Shown piece by piece: positions 1 to 8,648 of a stretch of 64,000 nucleotides of DNA. The notes below the pieces were generated by a model that made no database searches, was not told the origin of the DNA, and worked only from the letters and a program-made list of their open reading frames with translations. Numbering within the stretch: the stretch's first letter is position 1; every line of letters begins with the position of its first letter. A program made the position numbers and the translations under genes. The stretch is from Shewanella sp. 10N.286.48.A6 (GTDB lineage: Bacteria; Pseudomonadota; Gammaproteobacteria; Enterobacterales; Shewanellaceae): assembly GCF_002873135.1 (NCBI RefSeq), contig NZ_MCVI01000021.1, positions 1-64,000 on the forward strand, given 5' to 3'.

Positions 1-164
1 ATGCCTGATACGGCCTCAATGATGTCATTATCATCGATACGCTTGAGTTGGTAATAAAATGTGCAACGACTAATACTTAGCGCATCACAAGCCAACACAA
101 CACCTAGGCCAAATTCATTAATGGCATAGTGGGCTAACACCTTCCGCTCTGCTGGCTTTATAGC
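1..164 (-). CDS. IS3-family transposase OrfB, N-terminal part only
   Basis: Reading the minus strand in the -1 frame from 164 gives AIKPAERKVLAHYAINEFGLG and then VVLACDALSISRCTFYYQLKR. This is the usual OrfB start (a helix-turn-helix-like region preceding the DDE integrase domain). The catalytic DDE part is beyond the window edge. It has no start of its own at this position and is expected to be made as an OrfAB fusion by frameshifting. No stop codon is seen within the visible part. Confidence 0.75.
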
Positions 165-439
165 TTTTTTTCAACAATGTCTTTGAGTGCCATGTTTTGT
201 AAGCTGACATCTGCAAACATCTTTTTAAGCTTGGCATTCTCGGCTTCTAATTCACGCATACGGGTTAAATCAGAGGCTTGCATACCACCATATTTAGATT
301 TCCATTTGTAATAGGTACTTTGACCCACATTATGTTTGCGGCATAACTCTGGCACCGTTAGGGCGCCTGATTCGCCTTCTTTGAGGATGTTGATGATTTG
401 GCTTTCAGTAAAACGTGTCTTTTTCATGTGATTCTCCAT
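158..439 (-). CDS. IS3-family transposase OrfA
   Basis: This 93-residue protein is the DNA-binding subunit of an IS3-type transposase. Residues 8-55 form the helix-turn-helix, with the characteristic FTESQIINILKEGE start, ELCRKHNVGQSTYYKWKSKYGG recognition part split by a turn, and a short leucine-zipper-like segment (MRELEAENAKLKK) at 63-75 for multimerisation. It ends within an A-rich stretch where ribosomes can shift to the orfB frame. Its length and motifs are typical of the IS407/IS2-like groups of the family. It looks intact, so the element may be recent. Confidence 0.9.
   Translation of the reverse strand: MENHMKKTRFTESQIINILKEGESGALTVPELCRKHNVGQSTYYKWKSKYGGMQASDLTRMRELEAENAKLKKMFADVSLQNMALKDIVEKKL
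164..171 (-). promoter_or_regulatory. Programmed -1 frameshift slippery site, A AAA AAG
   Basis: On the minus strand the end of orfA reads GAA AAA AAG CTA TAA. The A AAA AAG heptamer is the canonical IS3 slippery sequence. Slipping back one base opens the orfB frame (GCT ATA AAG CCA) without a stop. The orfA stop codon lies only two codons downstream, as expected for this mechanism. Confidence 0.75.
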
Positions 440-605
440 TTGGTTTAGTGTAAATGGAAAACTCTATTTAAAACATTCTGATTTTAAGGGAGGGTTACAC
501 CAATAACTTTAAAGAAGTAGTATTTAATAAAGTAAACTTCCACTCTCTTGCGCAAAAAATCTCGCCCTTTCATATATCCTTTCGCGGACTTTTGGAAATC
601 CAACA

Positions 606-635
606 AAAAGCCCGTTTATTACGAAACGGGCTTTT
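606..635 (-). terminator. Bidirectional Rho-independent terminator after galE
   Basis: Perfect 12-bp arms AAAAGCCCGTTT and AAACGGGCTTTT enclose a 6-nt loop, with A and T tracts on the two sides. It is about 200 bp past the galE stop, with no gene in between, so it is the likely end of the galTKE transcript. Confidence 0.8.
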
Positions 636-651
636 AAAAATTCAAGTTTAG

Positions 652-702
652 TGGTGCAGAAGGGGAGACTTTAACCTACACGAGCATCACGCCTCCTCAA
701 GA
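652..702 (-). other. Degenerate tRNA-like 3' half (Leu-like)
   Basis: The minus strand shows a terminal CCA, a T-loop-like GGTTAAAG (in place of GGTTCAAG) and a variable-arm-like GAGGAGG segment. The T-stem pairs poorly and no anticodon or D arm is found upstream, so this is at best a tRNA relic, possibly left by past integration. Confidence 0.3.
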
Positions 703-832
703 AAGCTTAATCATCTTCTTTATTACAGAAACTTAGCCGTAAACAACTGTAATTTATTAAAATTACAGTCAGCAAAAGACTGAGTAAAAATCATTACCAG
801 ACATCTGAGTTAGCAACCATTTCTGGTCTACC

Positions 833-1897
833 TTATTGCATCTTGTGCGGCTTCTGCTCAGACTGGCTTTGTTCGCAGCGAAAACCCGCAGGATTTTGTG
901 AACGCCAACGCCAGGTGTCTTGCATCATGTCATTTAAGGACTTTCGTGAAACCCAATTCAGTATTTGCTCTGCTTTTGTTGCATCAGCCCAAAAACCCGG
1001 TAAATCGCCCGCCCTTTTAGGTGCGATTTCATAGTTAACGACCTGCCCAGTGGCAAGCTCAAACCCCTTGACAATATCCAGTACCGACAGCGGTTGACCA
1101 CTCCCTAGGTTAAACGCTTCAAAACCACCATGTTGCTGCTCAGCCAACCAACTTACCGCCTTTAGGTGCCCTTGGGCTAAATCCGATACATGAATATAGT
1201 CACGTAAACAGGTGCCATCCTTTGTTGGGTAGTCATCACCAAATATCGATAGCTTGTCTCGCTTACCAATCGCAACCTGCTCAACAAAAGGCATCAAGTT
1301 GTTTGGAATACCATTCGGGTCTTCACCAATCAACCCACTTTCATCGGCGCCTATCGGGTTAAAGTACCTTAAACTTGCCACATGAAAATCACGGTTAGCA
1401 TGACAATAGTCCATCAATATTTGCTCAACCATTGCTTTGGTCTTGCCATAGGGACTGCTGGGGGTACCGATGGGCTGGGTTTCGACATATGGCGGCTTAT
1501 TTGCTTCGCCATAGACAGTCGCGGATGAACTAAACACTAAGTGGTTAACTTGCGCAGAGCACATGGCCTGAAGTAATGACAGTGTGCCCTCTACATTGTT
1601 TCGATAGTAGGCTAATGGATCAGTCACAGACTCCCCCACAGCCTTGAGCCCAGCAAAGTGAATAACCGCATCTATCTGGTGGGTGGCAAACACACGTTTC
1701 AACGCTTCCTGGTGCAAAATATCTAACTCAATAAACGTCACCCGTTGCTGAGTTAACTGCTCTACTCGCTCCAGTGCCACCTTAGAGGAGTTTGATAAGT
1801 CATCAATGACGACAACAGAGTAACCCGCATTAAGTAAGGCCAATACGGTGTGGCTACCTATATACCCAGCGCCGCCCGTCACTAAAATATGACTCAT
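833..1897 (-). CDS. galE: UDP-glucose 4-epimerase
   Basis: GalE interconverts UDP-galactose and UDP-glucose in the Leloir pathway in the cytoplasm, using bound NAD. The 354-residue protein has the Rossmann start GGAGYIGSH (residues 8-16), the S-x24-YxxxK catalytic set (SSSATVYGE near 123-131 and YGKTKAM near 149-155) and the substrate loop RYFNPIGA. The last 20 residues are polar and extend a little past the usual 338-residue length. It follows galK by 8 bp, so the order of transcription is galT-galK-galE. In this locus it handles galactose released from carrageenan. Confidence 0.96.
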   Translation of the reverse strand: MSHILVTGGAGYIGSHTVLALLNAGYSVVVIDDLSNSSKVALERVEQLTQQRVTFIELDILHQEALKRVFATHQIDAVIHFAGLKAVGESVTDPLAYYRNNVEGTLSLLQAMCSAQVNHLVFSSSATVYGEANKPPYVETQPIGTPSSPYGKTKAMVEQILMDYCHANRDFHVASLRYFNPIGADESGLIGEDPNGIPNNLMPFVEQVAIGKRDKLSIFGDDYPTKDGTCLRDYIHVSDLAQGHLKAVSWLAEQQHGGFEAFNLGSGQPLSVLDIVKGFELATGQVVNYEIAPKRAGDLPGFWADATKAEQILNWVSRKSLNDMMQDTWRWRSQNPAGFRCEQSQSEQKPHKMQ

Positions 1898-1905
1898 GAT
1901 TTTCC

Positions 1906-3057
1906 TTAAACAAGTGAGACGCCATCAACCGGCTGACTAATATAAACACTCTCTTTCAACCCGGTTTTTTGCTGATACGTTAGCTCAATCTCTTTGAGCA
2001 CCGCATCAACCATGTCATGGGGCACCAAAGCGATAATACAACCACCAAAACCACCGCCAGTCATTCTTACGCCGCCTCTATTTCCTATCACTGAGTCCAC
2101 CGTTTCAACTAGATAGTCAATCTCAGGTGTGGTGATTTCAAATAAATCTCGCATCGAGGCATGACTTTGCGCCATCAGCTGACTGATGGTTTCCACATCC
2201 CCTTCATCGAGTGCCTTCATTGCATCCAAAGTGCGCTGATTTTCATAAATGACGTGCTCTGCTCGCTGTGCGACTAATGGGTCTAAACCCTGTTTACTTG
2301 ACTCAAATTGAGCCACAGACACATCCCTTAAATGCGAAACCCCAAAGTAGCTGGCAGCTTGCTCACATTGCTGACGACGCACATTGTATTCACTGTCAAC
2401 TAATCCCCGCTTTACATTCGAGTTCACTTTAATCAGTGCTAAATGATGAGGGATTGAGACGGGGGTCAGCGCCAGGCTACGGCAATCAATACCCATCGCG
2501 CGGTTTTCTTGACCACTCGCTGAGATAAGCTGGTCCATGATGCCGCAAGCACAGCCGACAAAATTATTTTCAGCAGCCTGGCTAATGAGTGCAACATCTT
2601 GTTTAGACAGCCCCAGCTGGCAATATTGGTCAAACGCATAGGTGATACCGACTTCCAGTGAAGCCGATGAACTCAGCCCCGCCCCTTGAGGCACATTGCC
2701 AGTAACCATAATATTGGCCCCTTTTAACGGAAGCTCGCGCTTTTGTAATTCACTCACCACCCCTCTGATATAGTTTGCCCATTGCTGAGTATCATGGGAC
2801 ACCATCGGCGCACTAAGAGAAAAACTATCTTCTTCCCCCTGATAATCAAGCGCGACCACATGCACGAGATTATCGTCTCGAGGAGACAATGCCACCAACG
2901 TGGAATAGTCAATCGCACAGGGCAATACAAAGCCATCATTATAATCCGTGTGCTCACCAATTAAGTTCACTCGCCCTGGTGCTTTTACAATCAGAGCCGG
3001 CTTTTCAGCGTACCTACGCTCAAAATCCGATGTCAGTTTTTCTAATAATTCCATCAT
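1906..3057 (-). CDS. galK: Galactokinase
   Basis: GalK phosphorylates alpha-D-galactose at C1 with ATP. The 383-residue protein carries the galactokinase signature GRVNLIGEHTDYNDGFVLP (about residues 27-45), the GHMP ATP-binding motif PQGAGLSSSASLEV (about 121-134) and the C-terminal glycine-rich GGVRMTGGGFGGC. The start could be either of two adjacent Met codons. The gene lies between galT (15-bp gap) and galE (8-bp gap) in one operon, downstream of the TAAACAT-N3-ATGTTTA operator at 4141. Length and motifs are normal for the family. Confidence 0.96.
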   Translation of the reverse strand: MMELLEKLTSDFERRYAEKPALIVKAPGRVNLIGEHTDYNDGFVLPCAIDYSTLVALSPRDDNLVHVVALDYQGEEDSFSLSAPMVSHDTQQWANYIRGVVSELQKRELPLKGANIMVTGNVPQGAGLSSSASLEVGITYAFDQYCQLGLSKQDVALISQAAENNFVGCACGIMDQLISASGQENRAMGIDCRSLALTPVSIPHHLALIKVNSNVKRGLVDSEYNVRRQQCEQAASYFGVSHLRDVSVAQFESSKQGLDPLVAQRAEHVIYENQRTLDAMKALDEGDVETISQLMAQSHASMRDLFEITTPEIDYLVETVDSVIGNRGGVRMTGGGFGGCIIALVPHDMVDAVLKEIELTYQQKTGLKESVYISQPVDGVSLV

Positions 3058-3072
3058 ATTTCCTAGAGAGAC

Positions 3073-4122
3073 TTAGCTGTGTTGTACTTTGTAATGCACA
3101 CTCGACAATGCCGCGAGTCGCTGCGCGGCCTGCTCAGGGGTAATATCGCGTTGAGCTTCTGCGAGCATTTCATACCCCACCATAAATTTCTTCACGGTCG
3201 CACTGCGCAATAAAGGTGGGAAAAAGTGAGCATGTAATTGCCATTCAGGGTGTGCACTATCATCATAAGGGGCACCGTGCCAGCCCATTGAATATGGGAA
3301 TGAGCACTGGAACAAATTATCGTATTTGGCTGTTATCTCTCTTAATATTGCGGCCAGCGTCGACTTTTGCTTTACCGACAACTCTGTCATACGGGTTACC
3401 GCAAATTTAGGCAGTAAAAGCGTTTCAAACGGCCAGGCTGCCCAAAAAGGGACAACAACAATCCAGTCATCATTTTCAACAACAGTGCGAGTACCGTCTT
3501 TGGCTTCACGTTGCGCGTAATCAATGAGCAAGTTGCTATCATTTTTTGCCAGGTATTCACTCAAACTTTGCTGCTTTTTCTCGATTTGAGAAGGCAAGTG
3601 ATTTTGCGCCCATATTTGTCCGTGTGGATGTGGATTAGAGCAGCCCATCACAGCGCCCTTGTTTTCAAAAACTTGTACCCACTGATATTGACGCGACAAC
3701 TCCTGGCATTGTGTTTGCCAGGTATCAACCACAGCTTCCACTGCTTCTTGTGACAGCTCAGGTAAAGAGCGACTATGGTCGGGTGAAAAGCAAATCACGC
3801 GACTCTCACCTTGCTCCGCTTTCATGCGAAACAAAGGGTCGTCTTGCTCGAACTCAGGCGTGTGTTCATTTAAGGCGGCAAAGTCATTTTTAAATACAAA
3901 CGTGCTTTGATAATTTGGGTTTCTGACTCCATTCACCCTTGTATTGCCTTTGCACAAAAAACAAGTTTCATCATACGATGGTTTTGAAGCCGTATCCGGC
4001 GCCTCTTCTTGCCCCTGCCAAGGACGCTTTGCGCGATGTGGAGAAACTAATACCCATTCTTTTATCAATGGGTTATAACGTCGATGTGGGTGCTCAGTGG
4101 CATCGAATGTAGTAGATTTCAC
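3073..4122 (-). CDS. galT: Galactose-1-phosphate uridylyltransferase
   Basis: GalT exchanges UMP between UDP-glucose and galactose 1-phosphate. The 349-residue protein has the N-terminal [25 protein letters not shown] block and zinc-site cysteines (CFLCKGN, about 55-61), the active-site triad [13 protein letters not shown] (about 158-170, HPH) and the C-terminal histidine region [11 protein letters not shown]. It is the first gene of galTKE. The regulatory palindrome at 4141-4157 lies 19 bp before the start codon, which is where a repressor would block transcription. Confidence 0.96.
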   Translation of the reverse strand: MKSTTFDATEHPHRRYNPLIKEWVLVSPHRAKRPWQGQEEAPDTASKPSYDETCFLCKGNTRVNGVRNPNYQSTFVFKNDFAALNEHTPEFEQDDPLFRMKAEQGESRVICFSPDHSRSLPELSQEAVEAVVDTWQTQCQELSRQYQWVQVFENKGAVMGCSNPHPHGQIWAQNHLPSQIEKKQQSLSEYLAKNDSNLLIDYAQREAKDGTRTVVENDDWIVVVPFWAAWPFETLLLPKFAVTRMTELSVKQKSTLAAILREITAKYDNLFQCSFPYSMGWHGAPYDDSAHPEWQLHAHFFPPLLRSATVKKFMVGYEMLAEAQRDITPEQAAQRLAALSSVHYKVQHS

Positions 4123-4140
4123 TCTTTCATCTCACTATAA

Positions 4141-4157
4141 TAAACATCATATGTTTA
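4141..4157. promoter_or_regulatory. Operator palindrome before galTKE (regulon site 1)
   Basis: TAAACATCATATGTTTA has perfect 7-bp arms around a 3-bp centre. The same arms occur before six other units of the locus. It lies between galT and the divergent cytochrome gene and could control both. The likely binder is the GntR/FCD protein at 23448-24194 (inference). Confidence 0.75.
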
Positions 4158-4261
4158 ACGAACATAAATCTTTTACATTTCAATCGCAAGTAAATTGCTC
4201 AATAATCACTGAATAATTTTACATTTTATTAACCGGTAACTCGTGATAAAGAGAAGGTAAA

Positions 4262-6439
4262 TTGAACAAGTTTATATGTTGCTTACTGAGTTGTGCTGCT
4301 CTGCTCGTCATATCATCATACGGCGTAGCGACCCCAATCAACTGTATTGAATGCCATCAAGCCCAGGTTGCCAACTGGCAACTTTCAGATCACGCAAAAG
4401 CTATGGCTATAGCCACTGACGATACTGTGCTAGCGGACTTTAATGGGTCTACTTTTGAACACTTTAGCCAAAGTGCAAGGTTTTATACCAAAGACAATAG
4501 CTATTTTATTGAGTATACCCAGGGCAAACTGACACAGCATTACCAAGTACAATTTACCTTTGGTCACTTTCCACTTCAGCAATACCTCATCAGAATAGAA
4601 AAAGGTAGAGTTCAACTTTTCCCATTCGCGTGGGATAGCCGATCTAAACAAGAAGGAGGACAACGTTGGTTCGCTAATTATGCAACTGAAGACATTTATA
4701 GTAACGACAGATTACACTGGCTTCAGCCGATGCAAAATTGGAATGGTATGTGTGCTGACTGCCACTCTTCTGGCTTAAAACGGAATTACAACGCAACACA
4801 AAATAGCTTTTCGTCTCAATGGAATGAAATAAACGTCGGTTGTCAGTCTTGTCACCAGAAGGTCACCCCTGAGCATAGTCAATCAGCTTCTGAGACAGCT
4901 CAAAACAATAACCAGGCAGAACCACTAGCCCATCAAGTACAGCAGGGATACTGGCAACGCCAAGGGGATGCTAAAACGGCCAGCTGGCACGGTCCCGCCC
5001 GCGACAATGAGTTTATGGATACTTGTTACTCATGTCATTCATTGCGAGAACCACTTACAGACGGCTTCACACCAGGTAAAGCTTTTTTAGACCAATTTAG
5101 CCCTACATTACTTGCTCAACCGCTATACCATGCTGATGGGCAGATAAAAGAGGAAGTGTATGTTTATGGTTCATTCAAACAAAGCAAAATGCACCAGGCT
5201 GGCGTTAATTGCTTAGATTGTCACGACGCACATACAATGAAAGTTAAAGCTCAAGGCAATGCGCTATGCCTGCAGTGCCACAGTAGTCAAGATTATCATC
5301 AACCAGAGCATCTTAATCACGACGTTGATAGTCCTGGTGGCCTCTGTGTTAACTGCCATATGCCAACCACAAGGTATATGGGAGTGGATGACAGGCGTGA
5401 CCACAGCTTTAAAATACCTAGCCCAGCTTTAACTATCGAATACGGCACGCCCAACGCATGCGAGCAATGCCATACTGATGTGCCTTCTGAATGGCTTGCT
5501 GAACAAGTCGTAAAACTTTGGGGTGGGCAAAACAATGCGACTGAAAGTCAGCAAGCCTATATAGCATTACAAACCCATTCGCAGCTGCCAATTGAACGGC
5601 ATTTAATGCTTGCTAATGATAAACAGTTATCTGAAATTAAACGTGCAAGTGCCATTGCATTATTACCAAACTCTACCCAGCAACTAGATAATAAAACGAT
5701 TCAGGAGTGGGTCACATCACCTTTACCATTAGTTAGACTTGCTACAGCAAAAATAGGCTTTCTTTTGCCGATTAAAGAGCGCCAAAAAAGTTATAGCTCA
5801 TTATTAACTGATCAGTACAAAGCTATCCGAGTCGCTGCAGTGCAACATATGATTGCGTTGGAAGATGATACAAATCTTGCATTTAAACGCGCATTCAAAG
5901 AACTACTGGAGATGAACAAAACAAACCTGTGGCGAGGAGAAGGAGGGCTTAACACCAGCCTGATACACTTAAAGTTAAATCAAGTACCTCAAGCTGTTAA
6001 AGCATTGAAACATGCGATTAATGTTGATCCCTATTTCGACGCATCATACATTAATCTGGCTGAAATTTACCGTTCAAATAATGATATCGATAGCGAACAC
6101 AGCATCTTCATGCAAGGGATCAAAGCTAACCCAAACTCGGCCATATTGAACTACAGTTTTGCCCTAGCCCTAGTGAGAAATGCACAAAAACCACTTGCAT
6201 TAAGTTACTTCAGTAAAGCCAAAACATTAGCACCTGACAACATACAATTTGCATATGCTTTCTGGTTAGCGCTCGATGAACAAGGAAAAACAGCTCAAGC
6301 ACTGACCGAGCTAAAAAGTGAAATTCAGCACTACCGAAATAATCCGCAACTCATTGAGTTAGGTATGTATTTCGCTCAGAAGGTACAGGATGCAAATAGC
6401 TTCAGATATCTGCGAAATTTGCGCATTCAAGCTAATTAA
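4262..6439 (+). CDS. Secreted octaheme c-type cytochrome with TPR domain
   Basis: I start this at TTG 4262 because GAGAAGG lies about 5 bp upstream and the next residues make a good signal peptide (MNKFICCLLSCAALLVISS). Eight CxxCH heme motifs follow (CIECH, CADCH, CQSCH, CYSCH, CLDCH, CLQCH, CVNCH, CEQCH) over roughly residues 28-400. The C-terminal third is TPR-like (ASYINLAEIYRSNNDIDSEHS and following repeats). It should be a periplasmic or surface electron carrier tied to protein-protein contacts. Its substrate is unknown. It is divergent from galT and shares its operator region, so it may belong to the carrageenan regulon. Similar octaheme/TPR proteins are known but mostly uncharacterised. 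Confidence 0.8.
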   Translation: MNKFICCLLSCAALLVISSYGVATPINCIECHQAQVANWQLSDHAKAMAIATDDTVLADFNGSTFEHFSQSARFYTKDNSYFIEYTQGKLTQHYQVQFTFGHFPLQQYLIRIEKGRVQLFPFAWDSRSKQEGGQRWFANYATEDIYSNDRLHWLQPMQNWNGMCADCHSSGLKRNYNATQNSFSSQWNEINVGCQSCHQKVTPEHSQSASETAQNNNQAEPLAHQVQQGYWQRQGDAKTASWHGPARDNEFMDTCYSCHSLREPLTDGFTPGKAFLDQFSPTLLAQPLYHADGQIKEEVYVYGSFKQSKMHQAGVNCLDCHDAHTMKVKAQGNALCLQCHSSQDYHQPEHLNHDVDSPGGLCVNCHMPTTRYMGVDDRRDHSFKIPSPALTIEYGTPNACEQCHTDVPSEWLAEQVVKLWGGQNNATESQQAYIALQTHSQLPIERHLMLANDKQLSEIKRASAIALLPNSTQQLDNKTIQEWVTSPLPLVRLATAKIGFLLPIKERQKSYSSLLTDQYKAIRVAAVQHMIALEDDTNLAFKRAFKELLEMNKTNLWRGEGGLNTSLIHLKLNQVPQAVKALKHAINVDPYFDASYINLAEIYRSNNDIDSEHSIFMQGIKANPNSAILNYSFALALVRNAQKPLALSYFSKAKTLAPDNIQFAYAFWLALDEQGKTAQALTELKSEIQHYRNNPQLIELGMYFAQKVQDANSFRYLRNLRIQAN

Positions 6440-6609
6440 GCTATCGACGAATGTCGCACTTATTAGCTGATAATTAGGGCCAGTTGATCTTTCAAGGTTG
6501 TTTTTGCAGCGAATTGTTGTTCATTAGTACAAGGCGACGACTTTGATGTGTGGTTGTTCCACATGATAAGTCGTTAACGCAGTAAAAGTGACAACACATA
6601 TAGTAGAAA

Positions 6610-6639
6610 GGGGAAGCCCACTTTAGCATGAGTTTCCCC
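6610..6639 (-). terminator. Possible terminator between convergent genes
   Basis: GGGGAA and TTCCCC arms enclose an 18-nt loop, followed on the minus strand by TTTC. It lies beyond the stop of the lipoprotein gene at 6692 and facing the cytochrome gene. The short stem makes this a weak call. Confidence 0.4.
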
Positions 6640-6691
6640 CTCCCCATAAATTACTTACAGAGTAATGAAACCAAGTTAGCTCTCACTGAAC

Positions 6692-8578
6692 TCACATTGA
6701 AATGGCTCTTTCATTTGCTTTTACCTTGCTGGCTTTTGTTTCGCCATTAGTCCATTTCACGCTTACTTGATAGTCGTCGCTACATGAACCAATACCGAAC
6801 AATAGTTGATGATTAAAACTCATAGAATAGTTAGCACCATTTGAACCAATGCGACGAACCTGGCTTACATTACAAGCTGAGACTGTCACTAACGCCCCCA
6901 ATGCCGAGGCTTTTTGATTAGGGCTTAATCCCACGTTGACCTGAACATGACCGTTATTAGCAGGCAAAGTGCCTTGATTTCGGTATAGATGCCACATCCC
7001 TCTCTCATGACCCGTAACAACGTCTAGTTGGCCATCATTGTCATAGTCGAGTACCTCACCGCTCATTCCGGTTGCACCTAGCTCGGTTGAAAAAACGCCG
7101 CTATTTTCTAGCTTTTCAAATACTCGACTTTGTCCATTTGCTGAATGATTCATATACATCAGCGCATTATTAGCACTAATTAAATTACCACGACGAAAAA
7201 CCAATACATCGCTGAAACCATTATTATCAAAATCTCCAATCGTGACGCCGGTTGAATGCTCTGTATCAATCAGCCCCACTTTCGCAGACACATCAATGAA
7301 CTTACCATTTTGATTCTCTAATAATAGATCACTTAACCCCTCAGGCTTTGCAGATGTTTTATAGTCTTCAACCCCATGAACCACGCCAGAGAACGGTGCG
7401 AATACGTTGCCCGCTAAACGCCACTTATTATTGCCCACATAACCGATATAAACACCTGACGAGTCACTAATATCATCAGGGAAGCCCAATGCATCGCTAC
7501 TCACAAGCTCAATCGTTCTGCCTGAATGGGTTTCCCCTTTATAGGGGTACTTGTAACCGGGCTCTGCAATATAAGGCAGTTTTTCTGGCCAGGGAGATTG
7601 ATAGTTTTCAATCAGTAATGTGTCACCAATATTAAAGTCGTCAAACTGAAACGGTCCTCGTTTAGTGTAAAAACCTAACCGCTTGGTTTTCTTGTCGAAA
7701 AAAACGTCTCCTTTTTCAAATGGCAGACCACGGGTAAATAAAAGATCAAAGTCACCGTCGTTGTCGTAATCGATTTCCGCTATCGCGGTGACATTATGCA
7801 ATGCATTAGGTAGTACCTGCTTAGTCACATCTTCATAGTCAAAATGCTCTCTCCCTTGATACACTTTGACGGCACCATGACCATAGAGCAGAATATCTGG
7901 TATATGATCCTGATTAATATCCGTCACCAGCGTTTTCTGACCATCGCCATGCACACTGGGCAATGTTGAGCGAATAACCATTTCGCCCTTACCTATATTT
8001 TCGTAGATATAATTTTCGCTTAGGTTCTGTTCACGCATTTTTCGGTCAGGAAAGGCAAAGTTGAGTAGGTCCAGATCGCCATCATTATCCAGATCAACTA
8101 ATTTCACCGTTCGGCCACGCATTGATGCCAGTGGCTCCTTAAGCTCTTTCCATTCAACGAGTTGACGCTGTTTATTAACCGAGTAAATTTTGGCATTTCT
8201 AGCGTTACTACCAGAGCCACCACCTCGAGATATGATTAATTCCAATTGACCGTCGAAATTTAAGTCGCCAACAGACACCCCATGAAGATCGCCCATTAAA
8301 ATGTCATATGGAAAGGCTAACTTTCCCTCATTGTTCCACATGACTCTAAGGCCGTAGCCATGGTCATTTATCAAAATATCCAGGTACCCATCTTGGTCCA
8401 GATCAGAAATCGTTGGCGCATCCCAGCCTTTTCGGTTTTTAGCGTCTTTATTGAAAATCGCCTCTCCTTGCTCTAAAAAGGCACTACTCTGCCGCTCCAG
8501 CTCTATACGCTCAGTCTGACTAGCGCACGCTGACAACATCATCAACGATGCTATTGCGGCATAAGGGTTATACTTCAT
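6692..8578 (-). CDS. FG-GAP/VCBS-repeat lipoprotein with UnbV (ASPIC) C-terminus
   Basis: This 628-residue protein begins with a lipoprotein signal (lipobox LSAC, Cys18) and contains many calcium-binding FG-GAP/VCBS-type blades with DxDxDG motifs (DLDQDGYLDI, DLDNDGDLDL, DYDNDGDFDL, DFDNNGFSDV, DYDNDGQLDV), making a beta-propeller. The last 90 residues fit the ASPIC/UnbV domain (RRIGSNGANYS and FGIGSC). It is the last gene of the TonB receptor - lipoprotein - GH16 - FG-GAP row on this strand and is separated from the GH16 gene by a hairpin. A role in binding polysaccharide at the cell surface is likely by context; no catalytic motif is seen. Confidence 0.75.
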   Translation of the reverse strand: MKYNPYAAIASLMMLSACASQTERIELERQSSAFLEQGEAIFNKDAKNRKGWDAPTISDLDQDGYLDILINDHGYGLRVMWNNEGKLAFPYDILMGDLHGVSVGDLNFDGQLELIISRGGGSGSNARNAKIYSVNKQRQLVEWKELKEPLASMRGRTVKLVDLDNDGDLDLLNFAFPDRKMREQNLSENYIYENIGKGEMVIRSTLPSVHGDGQKTLVTDINQDHIPDILLYGHGAVKVYQGREHFDYEDVTKQVLPNALHNVTAIAEIDYDNDGDFDLLFTRGLPFEKGDVFFDKKTKRLGFYTKRGPFQFDDFNIGDTLLIENYQSPWPEKLPYIAEPGYKYPYKGETHSGRTIELVSSDALGFPDDISDSSGVYIGYVGNNKWRLAGNVFAPFSGVVHGVEDYKTSAKPEGLSDLLLENQNGKFIDVSAKVGLIDTEHSTGVTIGDFDNNGFSDVLVFRRGNLISANNALMYMNHSANGQSRVFEKLENSGVFSTELGATGMSGEVLDYDNDGQLDVVTGHERGMWHLYRNQGTLPANNGHVQVNVGLSPNQKASALGALVTVSACNVSQVRRIGSNGANYSMSFNHQLLFGIGSCSDDYQVSVKWTNGETKASKVKANERAISM

Positions 8579-8612
8579 GGCTCCATCCTGTAATTTCAGA
8601 AGATACGCAAAA

Positions 8613-8636
8613 GCAGTTCATCAAAAGATGAACTGC
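8613..8636 (-). terminator. Hairpin between GH16 and FG-GAP lipoprotein genes
   Basis: Perfect 10-bp arms GCAGTTCATC and GATGAACTGC with a 4-nt loop, followed on the minus strand by TTTT. It would end or attenuate transcription after the GH16 gene, or stabilise its 3' end. Confidence 0.65.
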
Positions 8637-8648
8637 GGTAAATCATTA

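Larger units (their letters stand above)
1..499 (-). mobile_element. IS3-family insertion sequence, partial (runs off left edge)
   Basis: The element contains a complete orfA (158-439), the start of orfB in the -1 frame (from 164 to the window edge), and a probable terminal inverted repeat near 478-499 that reads TGTAACCCTCCC on the minus strand, beginning with the TG typical of IS3 ends. The other end and most of orfB lie outside the window. The element sits about 330 bp beyond the end of galE. The exact terminus is inferred, because the opposite inverted repeat cannot be compared. Confidence 0.75.
440..832. other. Stretch without a gene between IS3 element and galE
   Basis: Apart from the IS terminus (to about 499) and the terminator at 606-635, the stretch holds a degenerate tRNA-like 3' half on the minus strand (about 652-702) and no convincing reading frame. 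Confidence 0.6.
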
